A stretch of 28,880 nucleotides of DNA. Origin: a virus. Positions 20,987 through 28,806 of this stretch are shown here, in pieces. Where the stretch lies: positions 1 through 28,880 of IMG/VR virus record IMGVR_UViG_3300043496_000225, one strand, 5' to 3'. Numbering within the stretch: position 1 is the first letter of the stretch; each line of letters opens with the position of its first letter. The translations under genes and the position numbers were made by a program. The notes beneath the pieces are model-generated. The model was not told the DNA's origin and made no database searches. It was given only the letters and a program-made list of their open reading frames with translations.

Positions 20987-23128
20987 ATGGCGCTGACCGG
21001 ATCCTTCCTCGCCGACTTCACCTCCTTCTACGACGCCGCGCAGCAGGCCGACGTGCATCTGAAGGGGATGGAGACGAACGCCAACAAGGTCGAGTCCTCC
21101 CTGAACAAAATGGTCGATTCCTTCTCCGGCCGGAAGCTGGCGCAGGACGCGACGCTGATGGTCGAGGCGATCGAGCGCATGGGCGGCGCCACCAAACTGA
21201 CCGAGGCCGAGCAGGCCAAGGTGAACCGCACCGTCACCGAGGCGATCGCCAAATACAAGGCGCTCGGCATGGAGGCGCCCGCGGAGCTCCAGAAGGTCGC
21301 CGAGGCGACCAAGGGCGCGGAGAAGGGCACGTCCGCGTGGTCGGGCGCCCTGTCGACCATGACCGGCGCCCTCGGCGCGATGGGCGTGCAGCTGTCGGTC
21401 GGCGCCGTGGTCAATTTCATCAGCGACACCGTGGAGGCGGCCGGGGCAATCAATGACCTCGCGGATAAGACCGGCGTCTCGACGACCGCGATCCAGCAAT
21501 GGAAGTTCGCCGCCGAGCAAGGCGGCGCCACCATCGACAGCGTGAACGCGGCCGTCAGCGGCATGAACCGCGTCCTGGCGGCCGGGGACAAATCTACGAT
21601 CGAGTCGCTACGGCACGTCGGGTTGGAGTTCACCAAGCTCCGCACCGACAAGCCCGAGGACGCCTTCAACGCCATCGTGGCGGCCGCCGAGAAGATTGCG
21701 GACCCGATGGAGCGCGCGCGCTTCGTCACGGAAATGTTCACCAAGGCGGGGCAGGATTTGCTCCCCGCGATCGCGGGCGGGTTCACTGCCACCGCGCAGG
21801 GCGCCGCCACCATGTCCGAGGAAACGGTCAAGCGGCTGGCGGCGGCGGGCGATGCGTGGGACGCCTTCAAGAACCGCATCGTGATCGTGACCGGCGAGGC
21901 GCTGGCGGCGACGAAAGGATGGCTGGACAAAACGAACGACTACATGGAGCACTTCAGCAACCGCCTCGGGAATGTGTGGTCCATGGGCTGGCAGGGCGCG
22001 AAGGACTACGAGGATCAAACGGTCGCCGCCGCCGCCGCGACCGCGGCCGCCGGGAAAGTCTCCGAGGAGGAGGCCGAGAAGCGCCGCCGCCAGGGCGCCG
22101 AGGCCGCGATCGAGTATCAGAAGCAGCAGGCGGACAAGAAGAAGCTCGACGACGAGGCCGAGACGGCGCGCAAGAAGGCGGCGGCCGACGCGCAGCGCGA
22201 CGCGAAGGCACTCGCCGATCTGCACGACCACCTGTTCGGCGCGGACCTGCGGGAGAAGGCCGCGCAGTACGCGAAGGCGCTCGGCGACGTGGGGAACGTC
22301 GCCCAACTGACGAAGGCGGCGCAGGCGGAAATGAATACGGTGATGGGCGCCGCGTATGCCGCCCTGCTGAAGGCGGGCGAAGGCGCCAGCGCCGCCGCGA
22401 AGCAGTACCGCGACCTGCAGTTGGCGACGACGGACTGGGCTGCCATCAACACGTCCCTGGCGGCGAGCACGGACGCGCAGGAGGACTCCTTCTGGACGAA
22501 GCGGCAGGAGCGGACCCGGCAGCAACTCACCTCGCAACTGGATGTGATTCAGGGGTTGCGCGATACGAGCGGCGGCTACGTCGAGACGGCCGCCGAGGCC
22601 GAGGCGTCCGGCATCGCCGCGAATGAGGCGATGCTCAAGGCGGTCACCGCGATCCAGACGGTGCCGCCCGCCGCGGGCGAGGCGACCGCGGCCGTCAATA
22701 CGTACGCGGCCGCCATGATCAACGCCGGGAACTCGGCCGATACGCTGGCCGACCGCCAAGCGAAGGTGTGGGGGCGGCATGCGATGGACGCCGAGTATCG
22801 CAAGAACACGTTCGTCGGCCTCCCGAGCCTCGGGCTCAGTTGGTACAACATGGAGGAGGAGCGCCGGGCGGGGCTGACCATCGGGCCGAATCAAACCACG
22901 GAGTGGCCGCAACTCTCCGAGGGCGGGGTCGGGAACTTCGGCTCGGGCACGCCGGTCATGCTGCACGGTCAGGAGGCGGTCGTCCCGCTGGACCGCGCGG
23001 GCGGCTTCGGCGGGGTCAATGCCGCCGTCACCATCAACATCAACGGGCACATGGATCCTGCCAGGGCGGGGCGCGATGCGGGCGAGGCGCTGATCGCCTA
23101 TCTCAAATCCCGAGGGGCGAGGATCTAA
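20987..23128 (+). CDS. Tape measure protein
   Basis: A 713-residue protein that sets tail length; at about 0.15 nm per residue this suggests a tail near 100 nm. The N-terminal part has coiled-coil regions (LKGMETNANKVESSLNKMVD), a hydrophobic segment (GALGAMGVQLSVGAVVNFI, about 125-145), and a domain common to tape measures (ADKTGVSTTAIQQWKFAAEQ). A long charged helix lies at about 358-420 (EEEAEKRRRQGAEAAIEYQK). The C-terminus has the typical GTPVMLHGQEAVVPLD and ITININGHMD. No lysozyme-like domain is seen. Confidence 0.92.
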   Translation: MALTGSFLADFTSFYDAAQQADVHLKGMETNANKVESSLNKMVDSFSGRKLAQDATLMVEAIERMGGATKLTEAEQAKVNRTVTEAIAKYKALGMEAPAELQKVAEATKGAEKGTSAWSGALSTMTGALGAMGVQLSVGAVVNFISDTVEAAGAINDLADKTGVSTTAIQQWKFAAEQGGATIDSVNAAVSGMNRVLAAGDKSTIESLRHVGLEFTKLRTDKPEDAFNAIVAAAEKIADPMERARFVTEMFTKAGQDLLPAIAGGFTATAQGAATMSEETVKRLAAAGDAWDAFKNRIVIVTGEALAATKGWLDKTNDYMEHFSNRLGNVWSMGWQGAKDYEDQTVAAAAATAAAGKVSEEEAEKRRRQGAEAAIEYQKQQADKKKLDDEAETARKKAAADAQRDAKALADLHDHLFGADLREKAAQYAKALGDVGNVAQLTKAAQAEMNTVMGAAYAALLKAGEGASAAAKQYRDLQLATTDWAAINTSLAASTDAQEDSFWTKRQERTRQQLTSQLDVIQGLRDTSGGYVETAAEAEASGIAANEAMLKAVTAIQTVPPAAGEATAAVNTYAAAMINAGNSADTLADRQAKVWGRHAMDAEYRKNTFVGLPSLGLSWYNMEEERRAGLTIGPNQTTEWPQLSEGGVGNFGSGTPVMLHGQEAVVPLDRAGGFGGVNAAVTININGHMDPARAGRDAGEALIAYLKSRGARI

Positions 23129-23130
23129 CC

Positions 23131-25446
23131 GTGGCGTCCCTGGTCGCGCGCGGGAACGCGCTCCTCAACACCTTCCGGCTCAATCAACGGCGCCTCGGGG
23201 AAATGAAGCCCGAGGTGCTCGTGATCCTCGGCGGAGGCTGGCGGCATCAGGACATCCGGCTCGATTCGATGCAAATGACCGACGCGATCAACGACGAGCC
23301 GAACACCCTCAGCTTCCGCATGGAGGGCGCCGCGCCGGTGATTGGTGAACCGATCGATATGGTGGTCGGCACCTGGGGCAACGAGAACAAAGTGTTCTCC
23401 GGTCAGATCCTCTCGGCGCAAGCGGTCTATGAGGGGCGCCCGGAGAACGTCGCCTATGACGTGCAGGCAATCGACCACACGTGGCTCCTGAAGCGGCGGC
23501 TGGTGATGGCGCGATATACGGGCGCCTCGGCGACGACCATCGTGCAGGACATCGTCGCGAACTTCGCGGCCGGGTATGTCGCCAACACCGCGGAAGGCGT
23601 ACAGCCCGGCCTCCCGGCGATCGATGAAATCTCCTTCGAGAATGAGGACGTGCCGAACGCGCTCTCGCGGGTGATGGAAGCGGTCGGCGGCTACTGGTAC
23701 GTCGACCACTGGCGGCGCGTCCATGCGTTCCTCTACGAGGCCGAGCAGGCGAGCGCGATCACCGACAGCAACCCGAACAGCATGTCGAGCATCGCGCAGA
23801 CCGTCGACCTGTCGCAGGTCTCGAACCGGATCCTCGCGCGCGGAGGGGGGTCGCAGGCGACGGTCGACCGGCCCTCCTCGACGGTCTACGACACCATCCC
23901 GGTGGAAGACCTCGGCTGGTATCCGCCGGGCGGCGGCTGGTTGGAAATCGGCACGCAGCGCCTCTACTACTCGGGGGTGGAGGGCGGCGCCGGAACGGGC
24001 GCGCTGATCATCGGCGATATGACGGCGCCTGCGGGCGGCCCCGCGGCCGCGCCAGTGCCGAACGAATCCGGCAACCTCGCCGGGAAGTATCAATACAAAG
24101 TGTCGTTCGTGATGAAGGAGGGCGAGTCCCTGGCGTCGCCGCCGTCAGCGGTGGTGCTCGCCGGAACGCAACCGCCCGACGTGAGCGGCGTGACGGTGAA
24201 TTGGGCGATGACGACCCCGGTGCCGAATCCGGCGCAACCGCCATATCCGGGCATGCCGCAAGGCACCGTCGGCCGCTACATGTTCACGTTCGTCACGAAG
24301 CAAGGGGAGACGTTCCCCAGCGAACCGACCGCGCCCTCCGCGCCCGCGCCGCCGCCGCTGGTGCAATCCTCGCCCGCCTACACGTACTTTCCGTCGTATG
24401 ATCCGCGGCCCTTTCCCATCGGCCCCGCAGGCACGATCGGCCGGAATTTGTATCGCTCGGACAATGGCGGGCCGTTCGGCCTGACCTACAAGATTGCAGA
24501 CAATACGACGATCCAATTCGGCGGGCCGACCTATCCCGCGTGGGACTCCAACACGCCCGGTGTCGCGCCTCCGCTGATGCCGACGACCAGCGGCGGCAAA
24601 GTCAACGTGACGGGGATCTACAGCGGGCCGCCCGGCACGACCGCGCGGAATATCTATCGCACGCGCGGCAGCGGCGTCGGGCCGTTCATGAAGGCGGGCT
24701 CCCTGCGCGACAATACGACCCCGAGTTGGATCGACAACGTCCGCGACGACAGCCTCGGCGACGAGGAGCCCTCCGGGTCCGGCACGCTGCCGACGCTGCC
24801 GGGATCAACCGCCCTCCGCGTCTCCGCGGTGGAGGCGTTCCCGGCGACCGGATGGGCGCTGACCGGTGGGCAGGTCTTGTCCTACACCCACCGCGAGGCC
24901 GGTCCCGGCCCTGGCGCCCTCCTCGGGATTCCCGCCAGCGGCATCGGCGCGATCACCGCGCCGCTGTCGGTCGATACCGAAGTGATCACGGCGCCGCACC
25001 TCACCGGGATTCAGGGGTCAGGGCGGGCCGGGATCCTGTATCCGATCCTGACCGGCGACACGGTGGCGATCCTGGCGATCGTCGACGACGCCGCGTCTCA
25101 AGCGGCGATGGCGCAGGCGGTCGGCTTCGGCGACGGCGTCCACGAGTTGCCCGTCAGCGACTCCAAGTGGAATTACACCGAGGCGACGGCGCGCGCCCGC
25201 GCGGAGCTGAAACGGCGCAAAGACGGGCTCGTCACCATCACGTTTGACACCCGCGACGACTCGGTCTGGAGCGGGCGCGATATTTACATCAACGTGTGGC
25301 AGGTCGGGATCGCGGGCTGGTTCAAAATCCGGCGCCTCACCTTCTCGCAGTTCGGCTATGACGTGTGGCCCCTGCGGCGCGTCGAAGTATCCTCGCAGCG
25401 GTTCTCATTCGAGGACTTGCTCCGCCAGACCCGAGGGGAGAAATGA
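23131..25446 (+). CDS. Tail hub/baseplate protein with inserted modules
   Basis: A 771-residue protein from GTG 23131 (GAGG upstream); ATGs further upstream lie within the tape measure gene. Residues 1-295 resemble a gp27-like tail hub (NTLSFRMEGAAPVIGEPIDM, VFSGQILSAQAVY, VPNALSRVMEAVGGYWYVD). Residues 300-560 hold three to four beta-sandwich-like modules in tandem (GKYQYKVSFVMKEGES; GRYMFTFVTKQGETF; IGRNLYRSDNGGPFG; ARNIYRTRGSGVGPF), probably Ig/FN3-like and exposed. Residues 600-771 return to hub-like sequence (TEATARARAELKRRKDG, DIYINVWQVGIAGWFKIRRL). The inserted modules may contact the cell surface. Confidence 0.82.
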   Translation: MASLVARGNALLNTFRLNQRRLGEMKPEVLVILGGGWRHQDIRLDSMQMTDAINDEPNTLSFRMEGAAPVIGEPIDMVVGTWGNENKVFSGQILSAQAVYEGRPENVAYDVQAIDHTWLLKRRLVMARYTGASATTIVQDIVANFAAGYVANTAEGVQPGLPAIDEISFENEDVPNALSRVMEAVGGYWYVDHWRRVHAFLYEAEQASAITDSNPNSMSSIAQTVDLSQVSNRILARGGGSQATVDRPSSTVYDTIPVEDLGWYPPGGGWLEIGTQRLYYSGVEGGAGTGALIIGDMTAPAGGPAAAPVPNESGNLAGKYQYKVSFVMKEGESLASPPSAVVLAGTQPPDVSGVTVNWAMTTPVPNPAQPPYPGMPQGTVGRYMFTFVTKQGETFPSEPTAPSAPAPPPLVQSSPAYTYFPSYDPRPFPIGPAGTIGRNLYRSDNGGPFGLTYKIADNTTIQFGGPTYPAWDSNTPGVAPPLMPTTSGGKVNVTGIYSGPPGTTARNIYRTRGSGVGPFMKAGSLRDNTTPSWIDNVRDDSLGDEEPSGSGTLPTLPGSTALRVSAVEAFPATGWALTGGQVLSYTHREAGPGPGALLGIPASGIGAITAPLSVDTEVITAPHLTGIQGSGRAGILYPILTGDTVAILAIVDDAASQAAMAQAVGFGDGVHELPVSDSKWNYTEATARARAELKRRKDGLVTITFDTRDDSVWSGRDIYINVWQVGIAGWFKIRRLTFSQFGYDVWPLRRVEVSSQRFSFEDLLRQTRGEK

Positions 25447-26015
25447 ATATCCGGGTTCCGCGCACATGGTTCAACGGGCTGGTCGACGATAACGGCACGG
25501 GCAACGGGACGCTGTGGAATAGAGCGGCGATCGGCGGCGGGATCGATGCGACCGACCAAGCGTTCGCGCTGCTCGATGGCGTCGGGAAGTGGCTGGGTTA
25601 CTCACCCCTCACCAACAGCCCGGGCGGGAGCAAAACCGCCGCGTACACGTTCACGGGGCAGGCCAACGTCGGCACGCTGATGTTCTACGGCGGGCTGACC
25701 GGCGGCAATATCGGCACGGATGGCTATCTGCAGTGGTCGATCCCGACCGCCTTCATGCTGCCGTTTGCGCGTGATACCTACATCGGGCCCGCCGCCGCCT
25801 CATGGACCGTGAGCGGCGGCGGGACGACCTACGAGACGCTGTCCTGCTTCGTCAATGCGCTCAACTCGCAAGGCATCTACTTCTCGCGGGCGGGGTACGC
25901 GGGCATCCCCGCGCATACCGCCCTCACGCTGAGTTTTTCGTCGCTCGCCGTGCATGTGCAGCCAGCGAGCCTCGGCGAGGAACGTCAATCACCGGAACGC
26001 GAGGTGTCGGAATGA
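25443..26015 (+). CDS. Distal tail protein of unknown function
   Basis: A 190-residue protein whose ATG overlaps the hub stop (ATGA) and follows GAGGGGAG. It is rich in Gly, Thr and aromatic residues (YTFTGQANVGTLMFYGGLTG, LQWSIPTAFMLPFARDTYIG) and looks beta-stranded, like a tail tip or fibre protein. The C-terminus has a strand-like LTLSFSSLAVHV and a charged tail. A receptor-contact role is inferred from position. Confidence 0.7.
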   Translation: MNIRVPRTWFNGLVDDNGTGNGTLWNRAAIGGGIDATDQAFALLDGVGKWLGYSPLTNSPGGSKTAAYTFTGQANVGTLMFYGGLTGGNIGTDGYLQWSIPTAFMLPFARDTYIGPAAASWTVSGGGTTYETLSCFVNALNSQGIYFSRAGYAGIPAHTALTLSFSSLAVHVQPASLGEERQSPEREVSE

Positions 26016-26578
26016 GCCGACGTGTCCTGCTCGTCGCGCTGATCCTCCTCGGCGCTTGCCGCTGGGACGTACCGCCGACCGGCCCGACCACGGTGACGCA
26101 AACGGTCACCGTCACCACCACGACCCAGCCGACGCCGACCCCGACGCCCACGCCGACCCCGGGGACGCCGACGCCGACCGGCAACCGCACGCCCGACCCG
26201 AGCCCTGGCAGCGCGCTGCCGCTGCCGATCTACGGCGCCTCGGTGGTCGAGGCCTACGCGAACTCCGCCGCGGGCGCGGCCTGGCTCAAGGGCGCCTGCC
26301 CGAGCGGCGGCTCCGCCCCCTGGGCCTTCTTGGACGGGGTGGTCGACGCCTTGCGCCAGCACGACACCAGGTGGGGGTATCTCTGCAAGCGGGGCGATTG
26401 CTCGAACCCGTCGAGCGACAACGTCGCCTACCACAACACCGCGGGCCCCGACATCACCGGCGCCACCGGGGTCATCGCCGTCGACGTGATCGGGGACTTG
26501 TGCGGGAAGAATGCGCCGCAGTGGGCGATCGGCGCCTACGATCCGGCGGGCGTGTGGTCGAGCCGCGGCCGCTTCTGA
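26012..26578 (+). CDS. Lipoprotein with Thr/Pro linker
   Basis: A 188-residue protein starting at an ATGA overlap. The N-terminus is a lipoprotein signal (SRRVLLVALILLGAC, Cys at residue 16). A Thr/Pro-rich linker (about 24-65) with TPTP repeats follows. The C-terminal domain (about 70-188) has Cys residues in GACPSGG, YLCKRGDC and DLCGKN, likely disulfides. It is attached at the end of the tail operon. It could be surface-exposed on lysogens (exclusion or conversion), or a lysis-related lipoprotein. I do not recognise a characterised family. Confidence 0.75.
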   Translation: MSRRVLLVALILLGACRWDVPPTGPTTVTQTVTVTTTTQPTPTPTPTPTPGTPTPTGNRTPDPSPGSALPLPIYGASVVEAYANSAAGAAWLKGACPSGGSAPWAFLDGVVDALRQHDTRWGYLCKRGDCSNPSSDNVAYHNTAGPDITGATGVIAVDVIGDLCGKNAPQWAIGAYDPAGVWSSRGRF

Positions 26579-26588
26579 GGGGATGATG

Positions 26589-26711
26589 ATGAACACCGAG
26601 CGAGCCCTCGTCGTCGTCGCGTTGGTGCTGGCGGTGCTGGCGCTGGTCGTGACCGGCTATCCGCTGCTGGTCGTCGCCGTCATCCTGCTGTGCATCGGTC
26701 GGCTGACCTGA
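26589..26711 (+). CDS. Small membrane protein, holin-like in size
   Basis: A 40-residue protein: a short head (MNTER), then a long hydrophobic stretch (ALVVVALVLAVLALVVTGYP, then LLVVAVILLCIG), either one long or two short spans. Three ATGs in a row occur (26583, 26586, 26589); GAGGGG lies 6 bases before the third. It is the last rightward gene after the lipoprotein. Its size and position would fit a holin, but no endolysin is recognised nearby. Confidence 0.55.
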   Translation: MNTERALVVVALVLAVLALVVTGYPLLVVAVILLCIGRLT

Positions 26712-26717
26712 CGGCCA

Positions 26718-26748
26718 GGAGCTCGAGCTCCCGATAGCCGGTTTTGCC
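26718..26748. terminator. Possible bidirectional terminator between convergent genes
   Basis: A perfect 14-bp palindrome GGAGCTCGAGCTCC (26718-26731), a 5-bp stem with a TCGA loop, lies between the convergent ends of the tail operon and the right-end operon. TTTT (26742-26745) follows after a gap, so the terminator is imperfect. Confidence 0.4.
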
Positions 26749-26766
26749 CCTCGATTCGAGTGCGGT

Positions 26767-27648
26767 TCACTTGCGACGCACCTGGCGCTCCGCGAGGCGG
26801 GCCCGAGCATCGGTGTCGCCAATCTTCTCGTTCGATCGCGTATCCAGGAACCCCACCAGCTTCCACGTCCCCGTGTACGGCGGCGGTGCCCCGAACGGCA
26901 CGTTCGCGCGATAGACCGCGCGCACGTGCGCACTCGTGAACGTGAGCTGGCGCGTCACGATCGGCGGGCGCGGGACCTCGGTTTCACTTGAGGTGTCGCC
27001 GTCGGGCCGGCCAAACTCCTCGAGGAGCGCCATCAGCTCGTCGCCGCCGGCGGTCGGTGCGGCCAGGGTGCCGGCGCTCCGCGGCGAGCTCGGTGTGCGG
27101 GCGGGCGCCGGTCTCGCGCGCGTCACGAAGGTCACGACCCCGACCAGAGCAATGAACGCGACGGCGCCCCAGCCCCAGTAGCGCGCCCGCACCGCACGGG
27201 CACGGCCCTCGGCCTCAGTGGCGGCCGTCGCGATGGGCTGACCCGTCGCGGCGGCAATCAGGGGCGGCTGGCCGGACCCGGCGGCGACGATGCACACTAG
27301 GTGCAGCACCAGTCCCGGCAGGATGAAGAGGGCGTAGCCGACGACCACGAAGACGAACCAGGCGATGCCCTGGGCAATCTGGCCCTTGTAGATCTGGCCG
27401 GCGCCGGGAATCAGGAAACTGAGCAGGGCCGCCACGCCCGGACGCCACGCGTGCACCGCCACCACCACCACCGGGCTCGCCGGGGCGGCCGGCCCCACCA
27501 CGGGCGGCGGCGCTTCGAGGACGGCGCGGGGGGCGGGCACCCGGCGCGCCCGCTGCTCGTCGTCCACGCTGGGGAGGCGGGCATCGCAGAAGCGGCAGAC
27601 GAGGGCCGCGTCCTGGATCTCCTGCGCGCAGGAGGGGCACGTCTTCAC
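26767..27648 (-). CDS. Membrane protein with zinc ribbon and TM2-like domain
   Basis: A 293-residue protein starting at GTG in a GTGA overlap with the RHH gene. The N-terminal zinc ribbon is CPSC (4-7) and CRFC (18-21). After a Pro/Ala linker comes a TM2-like pair (PGVAALLSFLIPGAGQIYKG, IAWFVFVVVGYALFILPGLV), then another helix before residue 145 and a third span (WGWGAVAFIALVGVVTFV). The C-terminal soluble domain (about 220-293) reads RQLTFTSAHVRAVYRANVPF and WKLVGFLDTR. TM2-type proteins are widespread in bacterial membranes. Its place beside attP suggests lysogenic conversion or exclusion of other phages. The exact role is unknown. Confidence 0.75.
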   Translation of the reverse strand: MKTCPSCAQEIQDAALVCRFCDARLPSVDDEQRARRVPAPRAVLEAPPPVVGPAAPASPVVVVAVHAWRPGVAALLSFLIPGAGQIYKGQIAQGIAWFVFVVVGYALFILPGLVLHLVCIVAAGSGQPPLIAAATGQPIATAATEAEGRARAVRARYWGWGAVAFIALVGVVTFVTRARPAPARTPSSPRSAGTLAAPTAGGDELMALLEEFGRPDGDTSSETEVPRPPIVTRQLTFTSAHVRAVYRANVPFGAPPPYTGTWKLVGFLDTRSNEKIGDTDARARLAERQVRRK

Positions 27649-27827
27649 GGCGTGACGTTCTCCAGGCCGCCAGGCGGTGGGGTCGCGGGCTGGGCGCGAT
27701 CGAGCCAGAGTTGAATCCCCCGGCGGATCTGTTCGGCGACGGGGACGCCGTCGCGGCGCTCGATGGCTTTGAGGTCGGCCTGCATCGCCGGCGTGAGCCG
27801 GAAGGTGGTCATGGCGGTCTTCATCAT
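27645..27827 (-). CDS. Ribbon-helix-helix regulator
   Basis: A 60-residue RHH protein: TAMTTFRLTPAMQADLKAIE strand and helix, then VPVAEQIRRGIQLWLDRA. RHH dimers usually autoregulate small operons, including toxin-antitoxin pairs. It overlaps the upstream 34-residue frame by ATGA and the downstream membrane-protein gene by GTGA. An 11-bp palindrome ATGTATTACAT (27848-27858) just upstream could be its operator. The Met start may be 27827 or 27824. Confidence 0.75.
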   Translation of the reverse strand: MMKTAMTTFRLTPAMQADLKAIERRDGVPVAEQIRRGIQLWLDRAQPATPPPGGLENVTP

Positions 27828-27928
27828 TCCCGCCGCCTTATAGCACAATGTATTACATAGGCCAAGTGACCTGCCGCGCCAACGATCAGGAACCGACCAT
27901 CCTCCAGCTTCGCCATCGCCTTGAACAT
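27824..27928 (-). CDS. Small protein (34 aa) before the RHH gene
   Basis: The frame starts MFKAMAKLEDGRFLIVGAAG and ends AIRRRE. GAAGGGGG lies just before its ATG, and its TGA overlaps the RHH start. It fills an otherwise gene-free gap in the operon. No family is recognised. It might be a partner of the RHH protein, but it has no toxin signature that I can identify. Confidence 0.5.
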   Translation of the reverse strand: MFKAMAKLEDGRFLIVGAAGHLAYVIHCAIRRRE

Positions 27929-27939
27929 GTGGGCCCCCT

Positions 27940-28341
27940 TCAGGACGGATAGACGGTCCGGCGCGAGCCTTGCCGCAGCTCGCGGAAGTCGAGCAGTGCG
28001 CGGGCGGCGGTCTCGGCGGACATGCCGACGCGGTCGATGAGGAAGCGATGCAGCAACCCATCGGACACGGCCGCCTCGATCGCCCCGTCCAGCATGCTGC
28101 GCACCTCGCGGGCTTTCGCGAGGTCCATCTGCACCGTCTCGGTATTCACCATCATCTCGACCTTGCCCTCGCCATCGCGGCTACTCAGGATTGAGGCAAA
28201 CTCGATCTGCGTGCCCTCGGGCCTCGGCCCGAACGCCGTCTTGAACGCCGCGGCCAGCGCTTTCCGCTGCTTCGGCGGGATGTCCCGTGTGCCCTCGAGC
28301 AGTTGTTGAATCAGGCCGATTTCCGACGGTCTCAACGGCAT
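27940..28341 (-). CDS. Helical protein of unknown function (133 aa)
   Basis: ATG 28341 follows GGAGGAG, a strong ribosome-binding site. The protein is mostly helical: MPLRPSEIGLIQQLLEGTRD, PPKQRKALAAAFKTAF, then a short beta region (TQIEFASIL, KVEMMVNTE), and helices MDLAKAREVRSMLDGAIEAA and SAETAARALLDFRELRQ. There is no HTH signature or membrane span. It lies in the middle of the leftward right-end operon. Confidence 0.7.
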   Translation of the reverse strand: MPLRPSEIGLIQQLLEGTRDIPPKQRKALAAAFKTAFGPRPEGTQIEFASILSSRDGEGKVEMMVNTETVQMDLAKAREVRSMLDGAIEAAVSDGLLHRFLIDRVGMSAETAARALLDFRELRQGSRRTVYPS

Positions 28342-28372
28342 CGCTCCTCCTACTACAGCAGGCCTAGCCGAC

Positions 28373-28711
28373 TCACCACGGCCACCGCACCAACCAGCTG
28401 ACCAGCCCACAACCCACCAACCAGCCCGCGAAGCACCCCGCCGCGAACCAGAGATCCGGGAGCTGGTCGTTCATGACCTCCCCAGGTGCGAGGGCGCCGG
28501 TCTCGGGCACAGACGCGGCCTCCGCACCGACGGAGGTCAGCGGGATCGCGCACTCGTTCACGTTCACGTAGTTGGCGCGGGCCAGAATCGCGTCGGCCTC
28601 GGCCTGGTCGTAGCGGCCGGCCTCGGCGAGCTTGCAGGTGTACCCCGCCCAACCCGGCCGCCACCACGCCTCGTGCTCAATCGACCAGATGACGAAGAGT
28701 TGCGCTGGCAT
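28373..28711 (-). CDS. Small membrane-anchored protein, first gene of right-end operon
   Basis: A 112-residue protein. The N-terminal 50 residues (FVIWSIEHEAWWRPGWAGYT, CKLAEAGRYDQAEADAIL) resemble small phage and bacterial proteins of unknown function. The C-terminus has one membrane span (LWFAAGCFAGWLVGCGLVSWL). The ribosome-binding site is weak. GTAC-centred sites at 28757-28778 lie about 45 bases upstream and may control the operon. Confidence 0.65.
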   Translation of the reverse strand: MPAQLFVIWSIEHEAWWRPGWAGYTCKLAEAGRYDQAEADAILARANYVNVNECAIPLTSVGAEAASVPETGALAPGEVMNDQLPDLWFAAGCFAGWLVGCGLVSWLVRWPW

Positions 28712-28756
28712 CGGCGCGCAGTTCTTATCATGGCGCCGCGCGCGAAAAGAAATGTC

Positions 28757-28778
28757 GAGTACTCCCGCGAGTACTCCC
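28757..28778. repeat. Two GTAC-centred sites, right attP arm
   Basis: GAGTACTCCC occurs at 28757-28766 and 28769-28778, 12 bases apart; each includes the perfect palindrome GAGTACTC. They match the sites at 211-314 and 1751-1760. They lie about 48 bp from the attP core at the right end and upstream of the leftward operon, so they could be arm sites or operators. Confidence 0.55.
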
Positions 28779-28806
28779 GGCTCTAACTTACGGCAGATAT
28801 GAGGGT

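Noticed and set aside
27837-27865. Promoter-like TTGGCC-N17-TATAAG on the minus strand before the RHH gene
   Set aside because: It lies inside the small 34-residue frame and would give an almost leaderless message. The operon spacing suggests readthrough from upstream instead; only the palindrome is kept as a note.
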